From contig CANPXW010000007.1 in the NCBI GenBank assembly GCA_947587025.1, forward strand, positions 1 to 51,288: a DNA stretch of 51,288 nucleotides, written 5' to 3'. Shown here piece after piece: positions 1 through 7,888 of the stretch (the first letter of the stretch is position 1; the number at the start of each line of letters is the position of its first letter). Origin of the DNA: an uncultured Oscillospiraceae bacterium. GTDB lineage: Bacteria; Bacillota; Clostridia; Oscillospirales; Oscillospiraceae. The notes below the pieces were generated by a model. That model saw only the letters and a program-made list of their open reading frames with translations. It did not search any database and was not told where the DNA came from. Both the position numbers and the translations under genes were made by a program.

Positions 1-342
1 CACGACTATGAGGAGGCCGCCGCCATCGACGGCTGCTCGGCCAACAGGACCTTCTGGGTCATCATGCTGCCGCTGATACAGCCGGCCATCATCACGGTGA
101 CCATCTTCAACTTCCTGTCCACCTGGAACGAGTTCTTCATGGCCCTGATCTTCACCTCCGGCAAGGAGATGACCCCCGTGGGCGTGGGCCTTTTGCAGAT
201 CGTCAACTCCATGAAGTACTCCGGCAACTACGGCGGGCTGTTCGCGGCGGTGATCATCGTGTTCCTGCCCACGTTCCTGCTGTACCTGTTCATGTCCCGG
301 CGCATCATCGCCGGCGTCACCGCCGGCGGCGTGAAGGGATAA
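1..342 (+). CDS. Carbohydrate ABC transporter permease, C-terminal part (5' end outside window)
   Basis: The reading frame is open from the first base and ends in TAA at 340-342, so only the last 113 residues are present. The visible start, DYEEAAAIDGCSANRTFW, is the EAA loop that contacts the ATPase in MalG/CUT1-type sugar permeases. Hydrophobic segments follow (IIMLPLIQPAIITVTIFNF and AAVIIVFLPTFLLYLFM), and the end, SRRIIAGVTAGGVKG, is the usual tail of this family. It would sit in the cytoplasmic membrane as one half of the channel. The next gene, 23 bases downstream, is a phosphorylase for galactosyl-HexNAc disaccharides, so the imported sugar is probably galacto-N-biose or lacto-N-biose; that substrate is inferred from context only. 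Confidence 0.9.
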   Translation, partial: HDYEEAAAIDGCSANRTFWVIMLPLIQPAIITVTIFNFLSTWNEFFMALIFTSGKEMTPVGVGLLQIVNSMKYSGNYGGLFAAVIIVFLPTFLLYLFMSRRIIAGVTAGGVKG

Positions 343-365
343 CACCGACATAAGGATTTAGCATT

Positions 366-2525
366 ATGAGCGAATCAAAAGGCCGCGTCACCATCCCCAC
401 CGACTTCGACGTGGTGCCCGAGACCCTGGAGCTGCTCCGCCGGTGGGGGGCGGACGCCGTGCGCGACTGCGACGGGACCGGTTTTCCCGAGGCGCTGACG
501 GGCATCGACGCGAAGATATACTCCACTTATTACACCACCCGCAAGGACAACGCCTGGGCGAAGGCCAATCCCGACGAGGTGCAGCAGTGCTACATCATGA
601 CCGGCTTTCACACCGCCGGGGAGGGACCACTGTCCATCCCGCTGATGCAGGGCGTCAGCCCGGAGCTGATGGCTGTCAACGACCGGGACGACATCCGCCG
701 CTGGTGGGAGGTCATGGACCGCACGGAGGGCATGCCCCTCAGCCCGGACGCCTGGCGGTACGAAAGGGAAGCCGGCTGCGTGGTCATCGACGCGCCGGAG
801 CCCTTCCACGACTACACCGTCAGCTTCCTGGCCTACCTAATCTGGGACCCGGTGCACATGTACAACGCCATCACCAACGGCTGGCGCGATTTTGAGCACC
901 AGATCACCTTCGACGTGCGCCAGCCCAAGACCCACGCCTACTCTCTGGACCGGCTGCGCCGCTTCATCGAGGAGCACCCCTATGTGGACGTGATACGCTT
1001 CACCACCTTCTTCCACCAGTTCACCCTGGTATTCGATGAGCTCAAGCGGGAGAAGTATGTGGACTGGTACGGCTACAGCGCCTCCGTCAGCCCCTATATC
1101 CTGGAGCGGTTCGAGCGCGAGGCGGGCTATCCCTTCCGGCCGGAGTACATCATCGACCAGGGGTATTACAACAACCAGTACAGGGTGCCCAGCCGTGAGT
1201 ATAAGGACTTCATGGCCTTCCAGCGCCGGGAGGTGGCTGCCCTGGCCAAAGAGCTTGTGGACATCACCCACCAGTACGGCAAGCAGGCCATGATGTTCCT
1301 GGGCGACCACTGGATCGGCACGGAGCCCTACCGGGAGGAATTCGCCTCCATCGGTCTGGATGCGGTGGTGGGCAGCGTGGGCAACGGCTCCACGCTCCGG
1401 CTCATATCCGACATCCCCAGTGTGAAGTATACTGAGGGGCGCTTTCTGCCCTACTTCTTCCCGGACACCTTCCATCCCGGCGGCGACCCGGTGGGGGAGG
1501 CCCGGACCAACTGGATCACCGCCCGACGGGCTATCCTGCGCAAGCCGGTGGACCGCATCGGCTACGGCGGATATTTGCGTCTGGCCTGCCAGTTCCCGGA
1601 CTTTCTCGACTATGTGGAAAGGGTCTGCGGCGAGTTCCGGCGGCTGTACGACGCCATCGGCGGAGCCAAGCCATGGTGCGCCCGGACCGTGGCGGTGCTC
1701 AACTGCTGGGGCAGAGACCGCTCCTGGGGCTGCCACATGGTGCACCACGCCCTGTATCACAAGCAGAACTACTCCTACGCCGGGGTGATCGAGGCCCTGT
1801 CCGGCGCACCCTACGACGTGCGGTTTTTGAGCTTCGACGACATCCTGTCCGATCCGTCCGCGCTGGACGGGGTGGACGTGCTGCTGAACATCGGCGACGG
1901 CGACACCGCCAACACCGGCGGCGCTGTCTGGGAGGACGGACGCGTGTCCGCCGCCGTGAAGCGGTTCGTGTATAACGGCGGCGGCTTCATCGGCGTGGGG
2001 GAGCCCACAGGCCACCAGTACCAGGGCCGGTTCATCCAGCTGGCCGGCGTGCTGGGCGTGGAGAAGGAGACCGGCTTTACACTCAACTACGATAAGTATA
2101 ACTGGGACGAGCACCCGGACCACTTCATCCTGGCCGACGCCGGGGGCGAAGTGGACTTCGGCGAGGGTAAAAAGAGCATGTACGCCCTGCCGGGGACCCA
2201 GGTGCTCGTACAGCGGGACCGGGAGGTACAGCTGGCGGCCAACGGCTTCGGCGCGGGCCGGGCGGTATATATCTCCGGGCTGCCCTATTCCTTCGCCAAC
2301 GCCCGCCTGCTGCACCGGGCGGTGCTGTGGAGCAGCCACGCCGAGGCGCTGCTGGAAAAATGGTCCGCCTCCGACCCTGGCACAGAGGTGAACGTCTATC
2401 CCGCCAGGGGCCGGTACTGCGTGGTGAACAATACTGAGCAGGACCGGGAGACCACCGTATACACCGACGGCGGCAGCTTTGCGCTGCGCCTGTCCGCCGG
2501 CGAGATACGCTGGTTCGACATCTGA
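366..2525 (+). CDS. gnpA: 1,3-beta-galactosyl-N-acetylhexosamine phosphorylase (GH112)
   Basis: This cytoplasmic enzyme of 719 residues splits galacto-N-biose or lacto-N-biose with phosphate, giving galactose 1-phosphate and GalNAc or GlcNAc. The N-terminus (GRVTIPTDFD, then RWGADAVRDCDGTGFPEAL) and the segment MFLGDHWIGTEPY are hallmarks of family GH112. Asp314 in GDHWIGTEP lies where the family has its general acid. A barrel occupies roughly residues 1-440, followed by a glutamine-amidotransferase-like domain (VDVLLNIGDGDTANTGG) and a small C-terminal beta domain. Length matches the bifidobacterial enzymes. An AAGGA site precedes the ATG. It follows a sugar permease in the same direction and ends at a hairpin, so it is probably the last gene of an uptake operon for mucin or milk-glycan disaccharides. 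Confidence 0.93.
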   Translation: MSESKGRVTIPTDFDVVPETLELLRRWGADAVRDCDGTGFPEALTGIDAKIYSTYYTTRKDNAWAKANPDEVQQCYIMTGFHTAGEGPLSIPLMQGVSPELMAVNDRDDIRRWWEVMDRTEGMPLSPDAWRYEREAGCVVIDAPEPFHDYTVSFLAYLIWDPVHMYNAITNGWRDFEHQITFDVRQPKTHAYSLDRLRRFIEEHPYVDVIRFTTFFHQFTLVFDELKREKYVDWYGYSASVSPYILERFEREAGYPFRPEYIIDQGYYNNQYRVPSREYKDFMAFQRREVAALAKELVDITHQYGKQAMMFLGDHWIGTEPYREEFASIGLDAVVGSVGNGSTLRLISDIPSVKYTEGRFLPYFFPDTFHPGGDPVGEARTNWITARRAILRKPVDRIGYGGYLRLACQFPDFLDYVERVCGEFRRLYDAIGGAKPWCARTVAVLNCWGRDRSWGCHMVHHALYHKQNYSYAGVIEALSGAPYDVRFLSFDDILSDPSALDGVDVLLNIGDGDTANTGGAVWEDGRVSAAVKRFVYNGGGFIGVGEPTGHQYQGRFIQLAGVLGVEKETGFTLNYDKYNWDEHPDHFILADAGGEVDFGEGKKSMYALPGTQVLVQRDREVQLAANGFGAGRAVYISGLPYSFANARLLHRAVLWSSHAEALLEKWSASDPGTEVNVYPARGRYCVVNNTEQDRETTVYTDGGSFALRLSAGEIRWFDI

Positions 2526-2539
2526 ACAGACTGAACGAC

Positions 2540-2566
2540 CGCCCGGCGCCGCAAAAGCGCCGGGCG
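2540..2566 (+). terminator. Hairpin after gnpA
   Basis: A 10-bp perfect stem (CGCCCGGCGC / GCGCCGGGCG) encloses the loop CGCAAAA. It begins 15 bases after the gnpA stop codon. The downstream tract is only modestly T-rich (GATTGACTTTTG), so termination may be partial. The next promoter starts right at its foot. Confidence 0.65.
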
Positions 2567-2567
2567 A

Positions 2568-2596
2568 TTGACTTTTGTCTGTCCTTGACATACAAT
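2568..2596 (+). promoter_or_regulatory. Sigma-A type promoter for the HAD-dapF operon
   Basis: TTGACT at 2568-2573 and TACAAT at 2591-2596 are separated by 17 bases. The site lies just after the gnpA hairpin and 29 bases before the HAD start codon, which fits a promoter for the genes that follow. Confidence 0.65.
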
Positions 2597-2624
2597 CGAC
2601 CAAAGAGAGGAAGGGGGCGATGGG

Positions 2625-3299
2625 ATGCGCTGGGTCGTGTGGGACTGGAACGGCACGCTGCTGGACGACGTATCGGCGTGCCTGGCCATCATGGACGGGA
2701 TGCTGGTCCGGCGTAGCCTCGCGCCCATCGGGAGCCTCGCCCGCTACCGGGAGATATTCACCTTCCCGGTGAAGGATTACTACGCTCTGGCGGGGCTGGA
2801 CGTGTCCGGGGACTGTTTTTTGGCCCTGGCGGACGAGTACATGGACGCTTATCGCGCTGCGGAGCCAGCCTGCGGCCTTATGCCCGGCGCGGAGGCGGTT
2901 CTGCGCACGCTGGGGGGCATGGGCATGGCCCAGGTGCTGGTGTCCGCCTCCCGACAGGACGATCTGGAGCGGCAGGTGGACCGGCTGGGGCTGACCGGCA
3001 CATTCCGGGCGCTTCTGGGGGTATCCGACCAGCTGGGCGGGGGCAAGGCCGGCGTGGCCGCCGGGTACCTGACTAGGGAACATATCGACCCAATGGACGT
3101 GCTGTTCGTGGGGGACACCCTCCACGACTGGCAAATCGCCCGGCAGCTTCACGGCCGGTGCGTGCTCATCGCCGCCGGCCACCAGAGCCGGACCCGGCTG
3201 GAGAGCGCCGGTGTGCCGGTGCTGGAGGACATATCTCAGCTGCCGGCGCTGCTGGCGGGAGAGATCGGAGGAGGACATGATGGGACCATTCAGCGATAG
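2625..3299 (+). CDS. HAD-superfamily hydrolase (phosphoglycolate phosphatase-like)
   Basis: The protein has 224 residues. Motif I is DWNGTLLDD near the N-terminus, with the nucleophile Asp followed two residues on by Asn rather than the usual Asp (DxD becomes DWN). Motif II is probably the Ser of VLVSASRQDD. Motif III is the Lys of LGGGKAGVAAG, and motif IV is FVGDTLHDW. The region between motifs I and II is a helical cap, as in phosphoglycolate phosphatases. The Asp-to-Asn change removes the usual general acid, but related 'DWNGTL' members are common, so activity cannot be excluded. A purine-rich ribosome site (GAGGAAGGGGG) precedes the ATG. It overlaps the dapF start by 23 bases. The substrate cannot be named. 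Confidence 0.8.
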   Translation: MRWVVWDWNGTLLDDVSACLAIMDGMLVRRSLAPIGSLARYREIFTFPVKDYYALAGLDVSGDCFLALADEYMDAYRAAEPACGLMPGAEAVLRTLGGMGMAQVLVSASRQDDLERQVDRLGLTGTFRALLGVSDQLGGGKAGVAAGYLTREHIDPMDVLFVGDTLHDWQIARQLHGRCVLIAAGHQSRTRLESAGVPVLEDISQLPALLAGEIGGGHDGTIQR

Positions 3300-4146
3300 C
3301 TGCATCCGCTTTTGGAAGATGACCGGCGCGGGCAACGACTTCATCATCGTCGGCGATATGGAAGAGCGTATCCCCGACGGACGATTTGGCGCGCTGGCAA
3401 AGCGCTTGTGCGACCGGCGCTTCGGCGTGGGCGCGGACGGGCTGATGGCGGTGCGGCCGGCCCGTGCGGGCGGGGATTACCGAATGCTGTTCTATAACGC
3501 CGACGGTACCGCCGCCGAGATGTGCGGCAACGGTGCCCGGTGCATCTGCCGGTACGGGTACGAAAACGGCCTGGCCGGCGAGGTGCAGCGCGTGGAGACC
3601 CCCGCCGGGCCGGTGACCGGCTGGCGCAGGAACGATACCCTCTACATGGTGCGGCTGAACGATCCCACCGTGCTGAAGACCTGCGTGCCGGCGGAGGTGG
3701 ACGGGGAGACGTACTCCTGCTTCTATGTGGAGCTGGGCAGCCCCGGCCTGCCCCACGCGGCGGTGGAATTTCCCGGCCTGCGGGGCGCGGACGAACAGGC
3801 GCTGGCGGAGCTGGGCCAGGCGCTGCGGTATCATCCCGCCTTTCCGAAGGGGGCCAACGTGACCTTTTATGAGTTCACGGACGACGGCCGGCTGTACGCC
3901 CGGACCTACGAGCGGGGCGTGGAGGGCTTCACCCTGGCCTGCGGCACGGGCGCGGCCTCGCTGGTGACGGCGCTGACGGCGATGGAGCGGGTGGACGGCT
4001 GGGACGTGGCGGTGGAGATGCCCGGCGGAACGCTGCGGGTGACGGTGGACCGGGACGGAGACGGGAGCTTCAAGGCCCTGCTGCTCACCGGCCCGACGAA
4101 GGTGATCTGCAAGGGCGTGGCTGCGGAGGAGGAAAGCGAAAAATGA
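3277..4146 (+). CDS. dapF: Diaminopimelate epimerase
   Basis: DapF interconverts LL- and meso-diaminopimelate in lysine and peptidoglycan synthesis. The 289-residue protein begins MMGPFSDSCIRFWKMTGAGNDF. The two catalytic cysteines are visible: Cys83 in AAEMCGNGARC and Cys222 in LACGTGAAS. I chose the ATG at 3277 because a GGAGGAGGA ribosome site sits directly before it and the family's conserved KMTGAGNDF falls near the N-terminus; an upstream in-frame start at 3211 would add residues unlike the family. The gene overlaps the HAD gene before it and shares four bases with the S66 peptidase gene after it, so the three are translationally coupled. Confidence 0.95.
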   Translation: MMGPFSDSCIRFWKMTGAGNDFIIVGDMEERIPDGRFGALAKRLCDRRFGVGADGLMAVRPARAGGDYRMLFYNADGTAAEMCGNGARCICRYGYENGLAGEVQRVETPAGPVTGWRRNDTLYMVRLNDPTVLKTCVPAEVDGETYSCFYVELGSPGLPHAAVEFPGLRGADEQALAELGQALRYHPAFPKGANVTFYEFTDDGRLYARTYERGVEGFTLACGTGAASLVTALTAMERVDGWDVAVEMPGGTLRVTVDRDGDGSFKALLLTGPTKVICKGVAAEEESEK

Positions 4147-5186
4147 TAAAGCCGAGGCATCTGGAACGGGGCGACACCGTGGCCGTCGTCAGCCTTTCGG
4201 CAGGCACGCTGGGGGAGAACTGGGCCATCCACAAGCTGGACATCGCCAGAGAGCGGCTGGAGGGGGACTATGGGCTGCATGTGAAGGTCATGCCCAACGC
4301 CCTCAAGGGCCGGGACTATCTCTATGAGCACCCGGAGGCACGTGCGGCGGACATGATGGACGCCTTCCGGGACCGGTCCGTCAAGGCCATTTTCAACGCC
4401 ATCGGCGGGGACGATACCATCCGGCTGCTGCCCTATATCGACTTTGACGTGATACGCCAAAACCCCAAGATATTCACCGGCTTTTCCGACACCACCACCA
4501 ACCACCTGATGTGCTATAAGGCCGGGCTCATATCCTATTACGGCGCCAGCCTGATGAACAATTTTTCCGAGTACGTCAAAATAAACGGCTACACCGCCGC
4601 CATGATACGGGACACCCTTTTCGAGCCCAAGCCCACCCTGGACATCCCCTCCGCGCCCTATTGGTATGACGACGAGGACGAGAAGATATGGTGGAAGCCG
4701 GAGAACATGCATCGGCTCAAGGCCTACCATCCGGAGACGGTGGGCTATGAAGTCCTTCAAGGCTCCGGCGCGGCAGAGGGGCCGCTGCTGGGCGGGTGCA
4801 TAGACGTGTTCCCTGAGGTGGTGGGCACGGCCATCTGGCCCTCAAAGGAGGAATGGGCGGGGAAGCTCATGTTCCTGGAGACCAGCGAGGATGACATCTC
4901 CGCCGAATACCTGACCAGGTATCTGCGCAACCTGGCCGCCCAGGGGATATTCGACGTGATAAACGGCATCATCGTGGGCAAGCCCGCCCGGCGCAGCAAG
5001 TATGAGCCCTACAAAGAGGTCTACCGCCGGGTGGTGGGCCGGGAGGCCGGACGGCCGGATCTGCCCATATTGTATAACGTCAACTTCGGCCACGCCGAGC
5101 CCATCGGCGTGCTGCCCTACGGTGTGATGTGCCGCCTGGACGCGGACAGAAAGACCCTGACCCTGCTGGAGCCGGCCACGGCGTGA
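4143..5186 (+). CDS. S66 family peptidase (LD-carboxypeptidase / MccF-like)
   Basis: The protein has 347 residues. The start, IKPRHLERGDTVAVVSLSAG, is typical of family S66. The catalytic triad can be placed: Ser115 in FTGFSDTT, Glu246 in FLETSED, and His317 in VNFGHAEP. Some family members (LdcA) trim the terminal D-amino acid from murein tetrapeptides during wall recycling; others (MccF) cleave microcin C-like or acyl-adenylate compounds. The sequence alone does not decide between them. Tight coupling to dapF (ATGA overlap) favours a role in diaminopimelate and peptidoglycan metabolism. No signal peptide is seen, so it acts in the cytoplasm. Confidence 0.85.
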   Translation: MIKPRHLERGDTVAVVSLSAGTLGENWAIHKLDIARERLEGDYGLHVKVMPNALKGRDYLYEHPEARAADMMDAFRDRSVKAIFNAIGGDDTIRLLPYIDFDVIRQNPKIFTGFSDTTTNHLMCYKAGLISYYGASLMNNFSEYVKINGYTAAMIRDTLFEPKPTLDIPSAPYWYDDEDEKIWWKPENMHRLKAYHPETVGYEVLQGSGAAEGPLLGGCIDVFPEVVGTAIWPSKEEWAGKLMFLETSEDDISAEYLTRYLRNLAAQGIFDVINGIIVGKPARRSKYEPYKEVYRRVVGREAGRPDLPILYNVNFGHAEPIGVLPYGVMCRLDADRKTLTLLEPATA

Positions 5187-5217
5187 GGGGACACGGCTTT
5201 CAACAAAGAGGTGTGAT

Positions 5218-6216
5218 ATGGAAGAAAGGGTACGTCTTTCGGATATAGCCTCGGAGCTGGGACTCAGCACGGCCACGGTGTCCTATGTGCTCCACGGCAG
5301 GACCGGCATGGTGTCGGAGCGGACGGCGAACCGGGTGCGGCAGGCGCTGGAGGAGCGTGGGTATCTGCCCCGGGCGGCGGAGGTGCTGCTGGCGGAGAAC
5401 CCGGCGAAGATCGTAGGTGTGGTCATCCATGACCACGAGAAGTATGAGGCCCACATCCTGGAGGACGCATTCATCGCCTCGGCCCTCAACGCCCTGAGCG
5501 TGGAGACAGCCAGCCGCGGACTGCAGATGATGGTGCGGACCGTGCGTGACCTGGACGAGATCGTGTCCTTTGCCACCATGTGGAATCTGGAGGGGCTGGT
5601 GCTCATCGGCTTTTGCGGCGCGGATTACAAGCATCTGCGGGAGAACACGCGCATCCCCTTTGTGGTCTATGACGCCTGCGGCGTCCAGGCAGAGCGGACC
5701 TTTGCCGTCAACATCGACGACCGGGACGGCGGCCGGCAGGTGGGGGAGTATTTCTGCCGCTGCGGGCATCGCCGCGCCCTGTGCCTGGCGGACAACGATG
5801 TGGGCATGGACCATGCCCGCTGGGAGGGATTTTGCCAGGGCTTTGGCGGCGGCGCGGCGTTTTGGATGATCCCCATGGCCAGGCGGGAGCGGCTGGCATT
5901 TTACGAAGAGCGGCTCCCGGCGCTTTCTGCGTTCACGGCCATATTTGCCGTGTCGGACTACTACGCGGTAGAGCTATGCCATTTCCTTTCAGAGCACGGC
6001 ATCGCGGTGCCGGAGGAAATATCGGTGTGCGGCTTTGACGACACGCCCCTGTGCGCCATGGTCTATCCCGCCCTCACCTCCGTCCGGCAGGATACGGCCG
6101 CCCGGGCGAAATGCGCTCTGGACGCCCTGCGGCGTCTGCGGGCCGGGGAGACGGTGGAGCCTTCCGTCACCCTGCCGACGAAACTGATCGTGCGCGGGAG
6201 CACACGGCAGGTGTGA
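5218..6216 (+). CDS. LacI family transcriptional regulator
   Basis: The protein has 332 residues. The N-terminal helix-turn-helix reads RLSDIASELGLSTATVSYVL, and the hinge helix region follows as RALEERGYLP-like sequence. A periplasmic-binding-protein fold covers about residues 60-330, with the late conserved segment GFDDTPLCAMVYPALTSV. It should bind a sugar or related small molecule and control transcription. It begins 31 bases after the S66 peptidase gene with an AAAGAGGTG ribosome site, so it may be the end of that operon. The sugar uptake and phosphorylase genes 2.7 kb upstream are possible targets, but no operator could be recognised. Confidence 0.9.
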   Translation: MEERVRLSDIASELGLSTATVSYVLHGRTGMVSERTANRVRQALEERGYLPRAAEVLLAENPAKIVGVVIHDHEKYEAHILEDAFIASALNALSVETASRGLQMMVRTVRDLDEIVSFATMWNLEGLVLIGFCGADYKHLRENTRIPFVVYDACGVQAERTFAVNIDDRDGGRQVGEYFCRCGHRRALCLADNDVGMDHARWEGFCQGFGGGAAFWMIPMARRERLAFYEERLPALSAFTAIFAVSDYYAVELCHFLSEHGIAVPEEISVCGFDDTPLCAMVYPALTSVRQDTAARAKCALDALRRLRAGETVEPSVTLPTKLIVRGSTRQV

Positions 6217-6222
6217 CTTTGC

Positions 6223-6246
6223 ACAAAAGTCCAGGCTGACTTTTGT
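6223..6246 (+). repeat. Inverted repeat after the LacI regulator gene
   Basis: ACAAAAGTC at 6223-6231 is repeated in inverted form as GACTTTTGT at 6238-6246 around a six-base loop. It begins seven bases after the stop codon. It may be a weak terminator or a protein-binding site; there is no long T tract. Confidence 0.45.
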
Positions 6247-6267
6247 CGCACCTTACGGATTTAAGTT

Positions 6268-6297
6268 TTGAAAATACACCCCCTGACAGTGTATCAT
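6268..6297 (+). promoter_or_regulatory. Promoter of the MATE exporter gene
   Basis: TTGAAA at 6268-6273 and TATCAT at 6292-6297 are 18 bases apart. The -10 box falls inside the spacer of an inverted repeat (6282-6309) described separately, which would place an operator over the promoter. Confidence 0.5.
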
Positions 6298-6309
6298 CGA
6301 CCTGTCAGG
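6282..6309 (+). promoter_or_regulatory. Inverted repeat over the -10 box and ribosome site of the MATE gene
   Basis: CCTGACAG at 6282-6289 and CTGTCAGG at 6302-6309 form a perfect 8-bp inverted repeat with a 12-base spacer that contains TATCAT. The right arm runs into the ribosome site CAGGAGG. It could be an operator for an unknown regulator. The left arm probably lies upstream of the transcription start, so an RNA hairpin is less likely. Confidence 0.45.
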
Positions 6310-6319
6310 AGGTGCTTTC

Positions 6320-7645
6320 ATGGAAAAACAGTCTTTCTTCCGCAGCGTCTGTGCTCTGGCAATTCCCGTAGCGCTGCAGTCCATGCTTCAGGCGTCCTTC
6401 GGCGTGGTGGACCAGGTGATGATCGGCCAGCTGGGCGCCGTGGAGGTGGCGGCGGTGGGACTGGCCGGAAAATTCACGGGGATATTCAACGTGGTGGTCT
6501 CCGCTGTGGGCGCGGTGGCCGGGATCATGCTCTCCCAGTACATAGGCCAGAAAAACGCCGCCGCGTCGCGCCGGAGCCTGGCCGTCAATCTGCGGGTATG
6601 CCTCATCCTGGCCGCGCTGTTCATGTTGGCCGGCGTCGCCGTACCGGAGCGGATCATGGGCCTTTACATCAACGACCGCGCGACCGTGGAAACGGCGGGG
6701 CGGTATCTGGCCATCGTGTCCGGCACCTTCCTCCCTGCAGCGGGGGTCACCATGCTGTCCACCTATCTGCGCTGTATGGAAAAGGCATCTCTGCCACTCT
6801 ACGCCGGGCTCGCGTCGGCAGCGGTCAACACCGGCCTCAACTGGATATTGATCTTCGGCAGGCTGGGCGCACCGGCTCTCGGCGTCACGGGAGCGGCGCT
6901 GGCCACGCTGCTCTCCCAGCTCGTCTATTTTATGGTCATTCTTGGGATGTATGTCAAATACCGGGAGCGGGCGGAGAGTGTCCCGGCCGGTCCCTTTGCC
7001 TGGGGCCAGTATCTTTCCATGCTGCTGCCGCTGCTGGTCAGCGAATCCATGTGGGTCCTGGGCGAAAACGTGTATGCGGGCATCTACGGCCACCTGGGCA
7101 CCGACGCCACCGCCGCCATGACGCTGACGAACCCCGTCCAGTCCCTGGCCATCGGGGCCCTGTGCGGCCTGAGCCAAGCAGCGGCGATCCTCATCGGCAA
7201 GCGCCTTGGGGACGGGGACCGGGACATGGCCTACCGGGAGGCGAAAAAGCTGCTTCTCTACGGTCTGGCGGGCTCTCTTCTGCTGTCTGCTGCGATATTC
7301 TTTGTAAGCCCCCTGTATGTGCGCATTTTTAAGGTGGAGACAGGCATCCGGGAACTGACACGCCAGATACTCACCGCCTACGCCGCAGTCATGCCCTTCA
7401 AAGTGCTGAACATGATCGTCGGCAGCGGCATCCTGCGCAGCGGCGGAAAGACAAAATACGTCATGGCCATCGACCTGATGGGCACCTGGGTGTTCGGCGT
7501 CCCCCTGGGCCTTCTCTCAGCCTTCGTGTTCCGCTGGCCCATCCCTCTGGTCTATTTCACCCTGTCCCTGGAGGAGTGTGTCCGCTTCGCCGTCTCCCTT
7601 GTGGTGTTCAAGCGGCGCGGCTGGATGAATCAGCTGAAGGCGTGA
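6320..7645 (+). CDS. MATE family multidrug/sodium antiporter
   Basis: The 441-residue membrane protein starts MEKQSFFRSVCALAIPVALQ and shows about twelve hydrophobic segments in two halves. FGVVDQVMIGQLGAVEVAAV in the first half is the typical MATE signature region after helix 1. Such proteins export cationic drugs or metabolites in exchange for sodium or protons. AGGAGG lies ten bases before the ATG. It appears to be a single gene with its own promoter and a palindromic site at the start. A second, longer MATE protein is encoded at 27785-29293; the two are distant relatives rather than recent copies. Confidence 0.92.
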   Translation: MEKQSFFRSVCALAIPVALQSMLQASFGVVDQVMIGQLGAVEVAAVGLAGKFTGIFNVVVSAVGAVAGIMLSQYIGQKNAAASRRSLAVNLRVCLILAALFMLAGVAVPERIMGLYINDRATVETAGRYLAIVSGTFLPAAGVTMLSTYLRCMEKASLPLYAGLASAAVNTGLNWILIFGRLGAPALGVTGAALATLLSQLVYFMVILGMYVKYRERAESVPAGPFAWGQYLSMLLPLLVSESMWVLGENVYAGIYGHLGTDATAAMTLTNPVQSLAIGALCGLSQAAAILIGKRLGDGDRDMAYREAKKLLLYGLAGSLLLSAAIFFVSPLYVRIFKVETGIRELTRQILTAYAAVMPFKVLNMIVGSGILRSGGKTKYVMAIDLMGTWVFGVPLGLLSAFVFRWPIPLVYFTLSLEECVRFAVSLVVFKRRGWMNQLKA

Positions 7646-7710
7646 GGGCAGGAAAGAGCTCAAAAAACTATTGTTGAAAAATTATGATTTTAGGATCTGG
7701 AGGACAGCGA

Positions 7711-7827
7711 TTGATAACGATCCAAGAGATCCCCGTTGAGCGGATCGATGACTTTTGGAATATACAGTTTCAATATCTGGTCAATGACGGCATGATAACG
7801 GCGTCGATGAATATGGTTCGCCTCTGA
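7711..7827 (+). pseudogene. Remnant of a GNAT-type acetyltransferase gene
   Basis: A TTG codon with GGAGG seven bases upstream opens a 38-codon frame that ends at 7825-7827. Its translation, with ITIQEIPVERIDDFW and then FQYLVNDGMIT, resembles the first 30 residues of small Firmicutes acetyltransferases of the GNAT type. Nothing of the rest of the domain follows before a hairpin at 7854. The most likely reading is the 5' stump of a gene whose body has been deleted. The similarity is recalled, not searched. The tract has lower GC than its surroundings, which suggests foreign origin. Confidence 0.45.
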
Positions 7828-7853
7828 TGAAGAAAGCAACTCCATGAAATCGT

Positions 7854-7883
7854 GAGCGTCTCCTTCCTGAGAAGGGGACGCTC
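7854..7883. terminator. Bidirectional hairpin between convergent genes
   Basis: A 13-bp stem (GAGCGTCTCCTTC / GAAGGGGACGCTC, one T-G pair) closes on the loop CTGA. It lies six bases past the stop codon of the minus-strand gene at 7889 and just after the acetyltransferase remnant on the plus strand, so it can serve both directions. Confidence 0.65.
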
Positions 7884-7888
7884 TTGGT

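Noticed and set aside
837-3347. 836-codon minus-strand frame spanning gnpA, its terminator and the HAD gene
   Set aside because: It crosses a terminator and a promoter, has shadow-like composition, and the opposite strand encodes clear enzymes.
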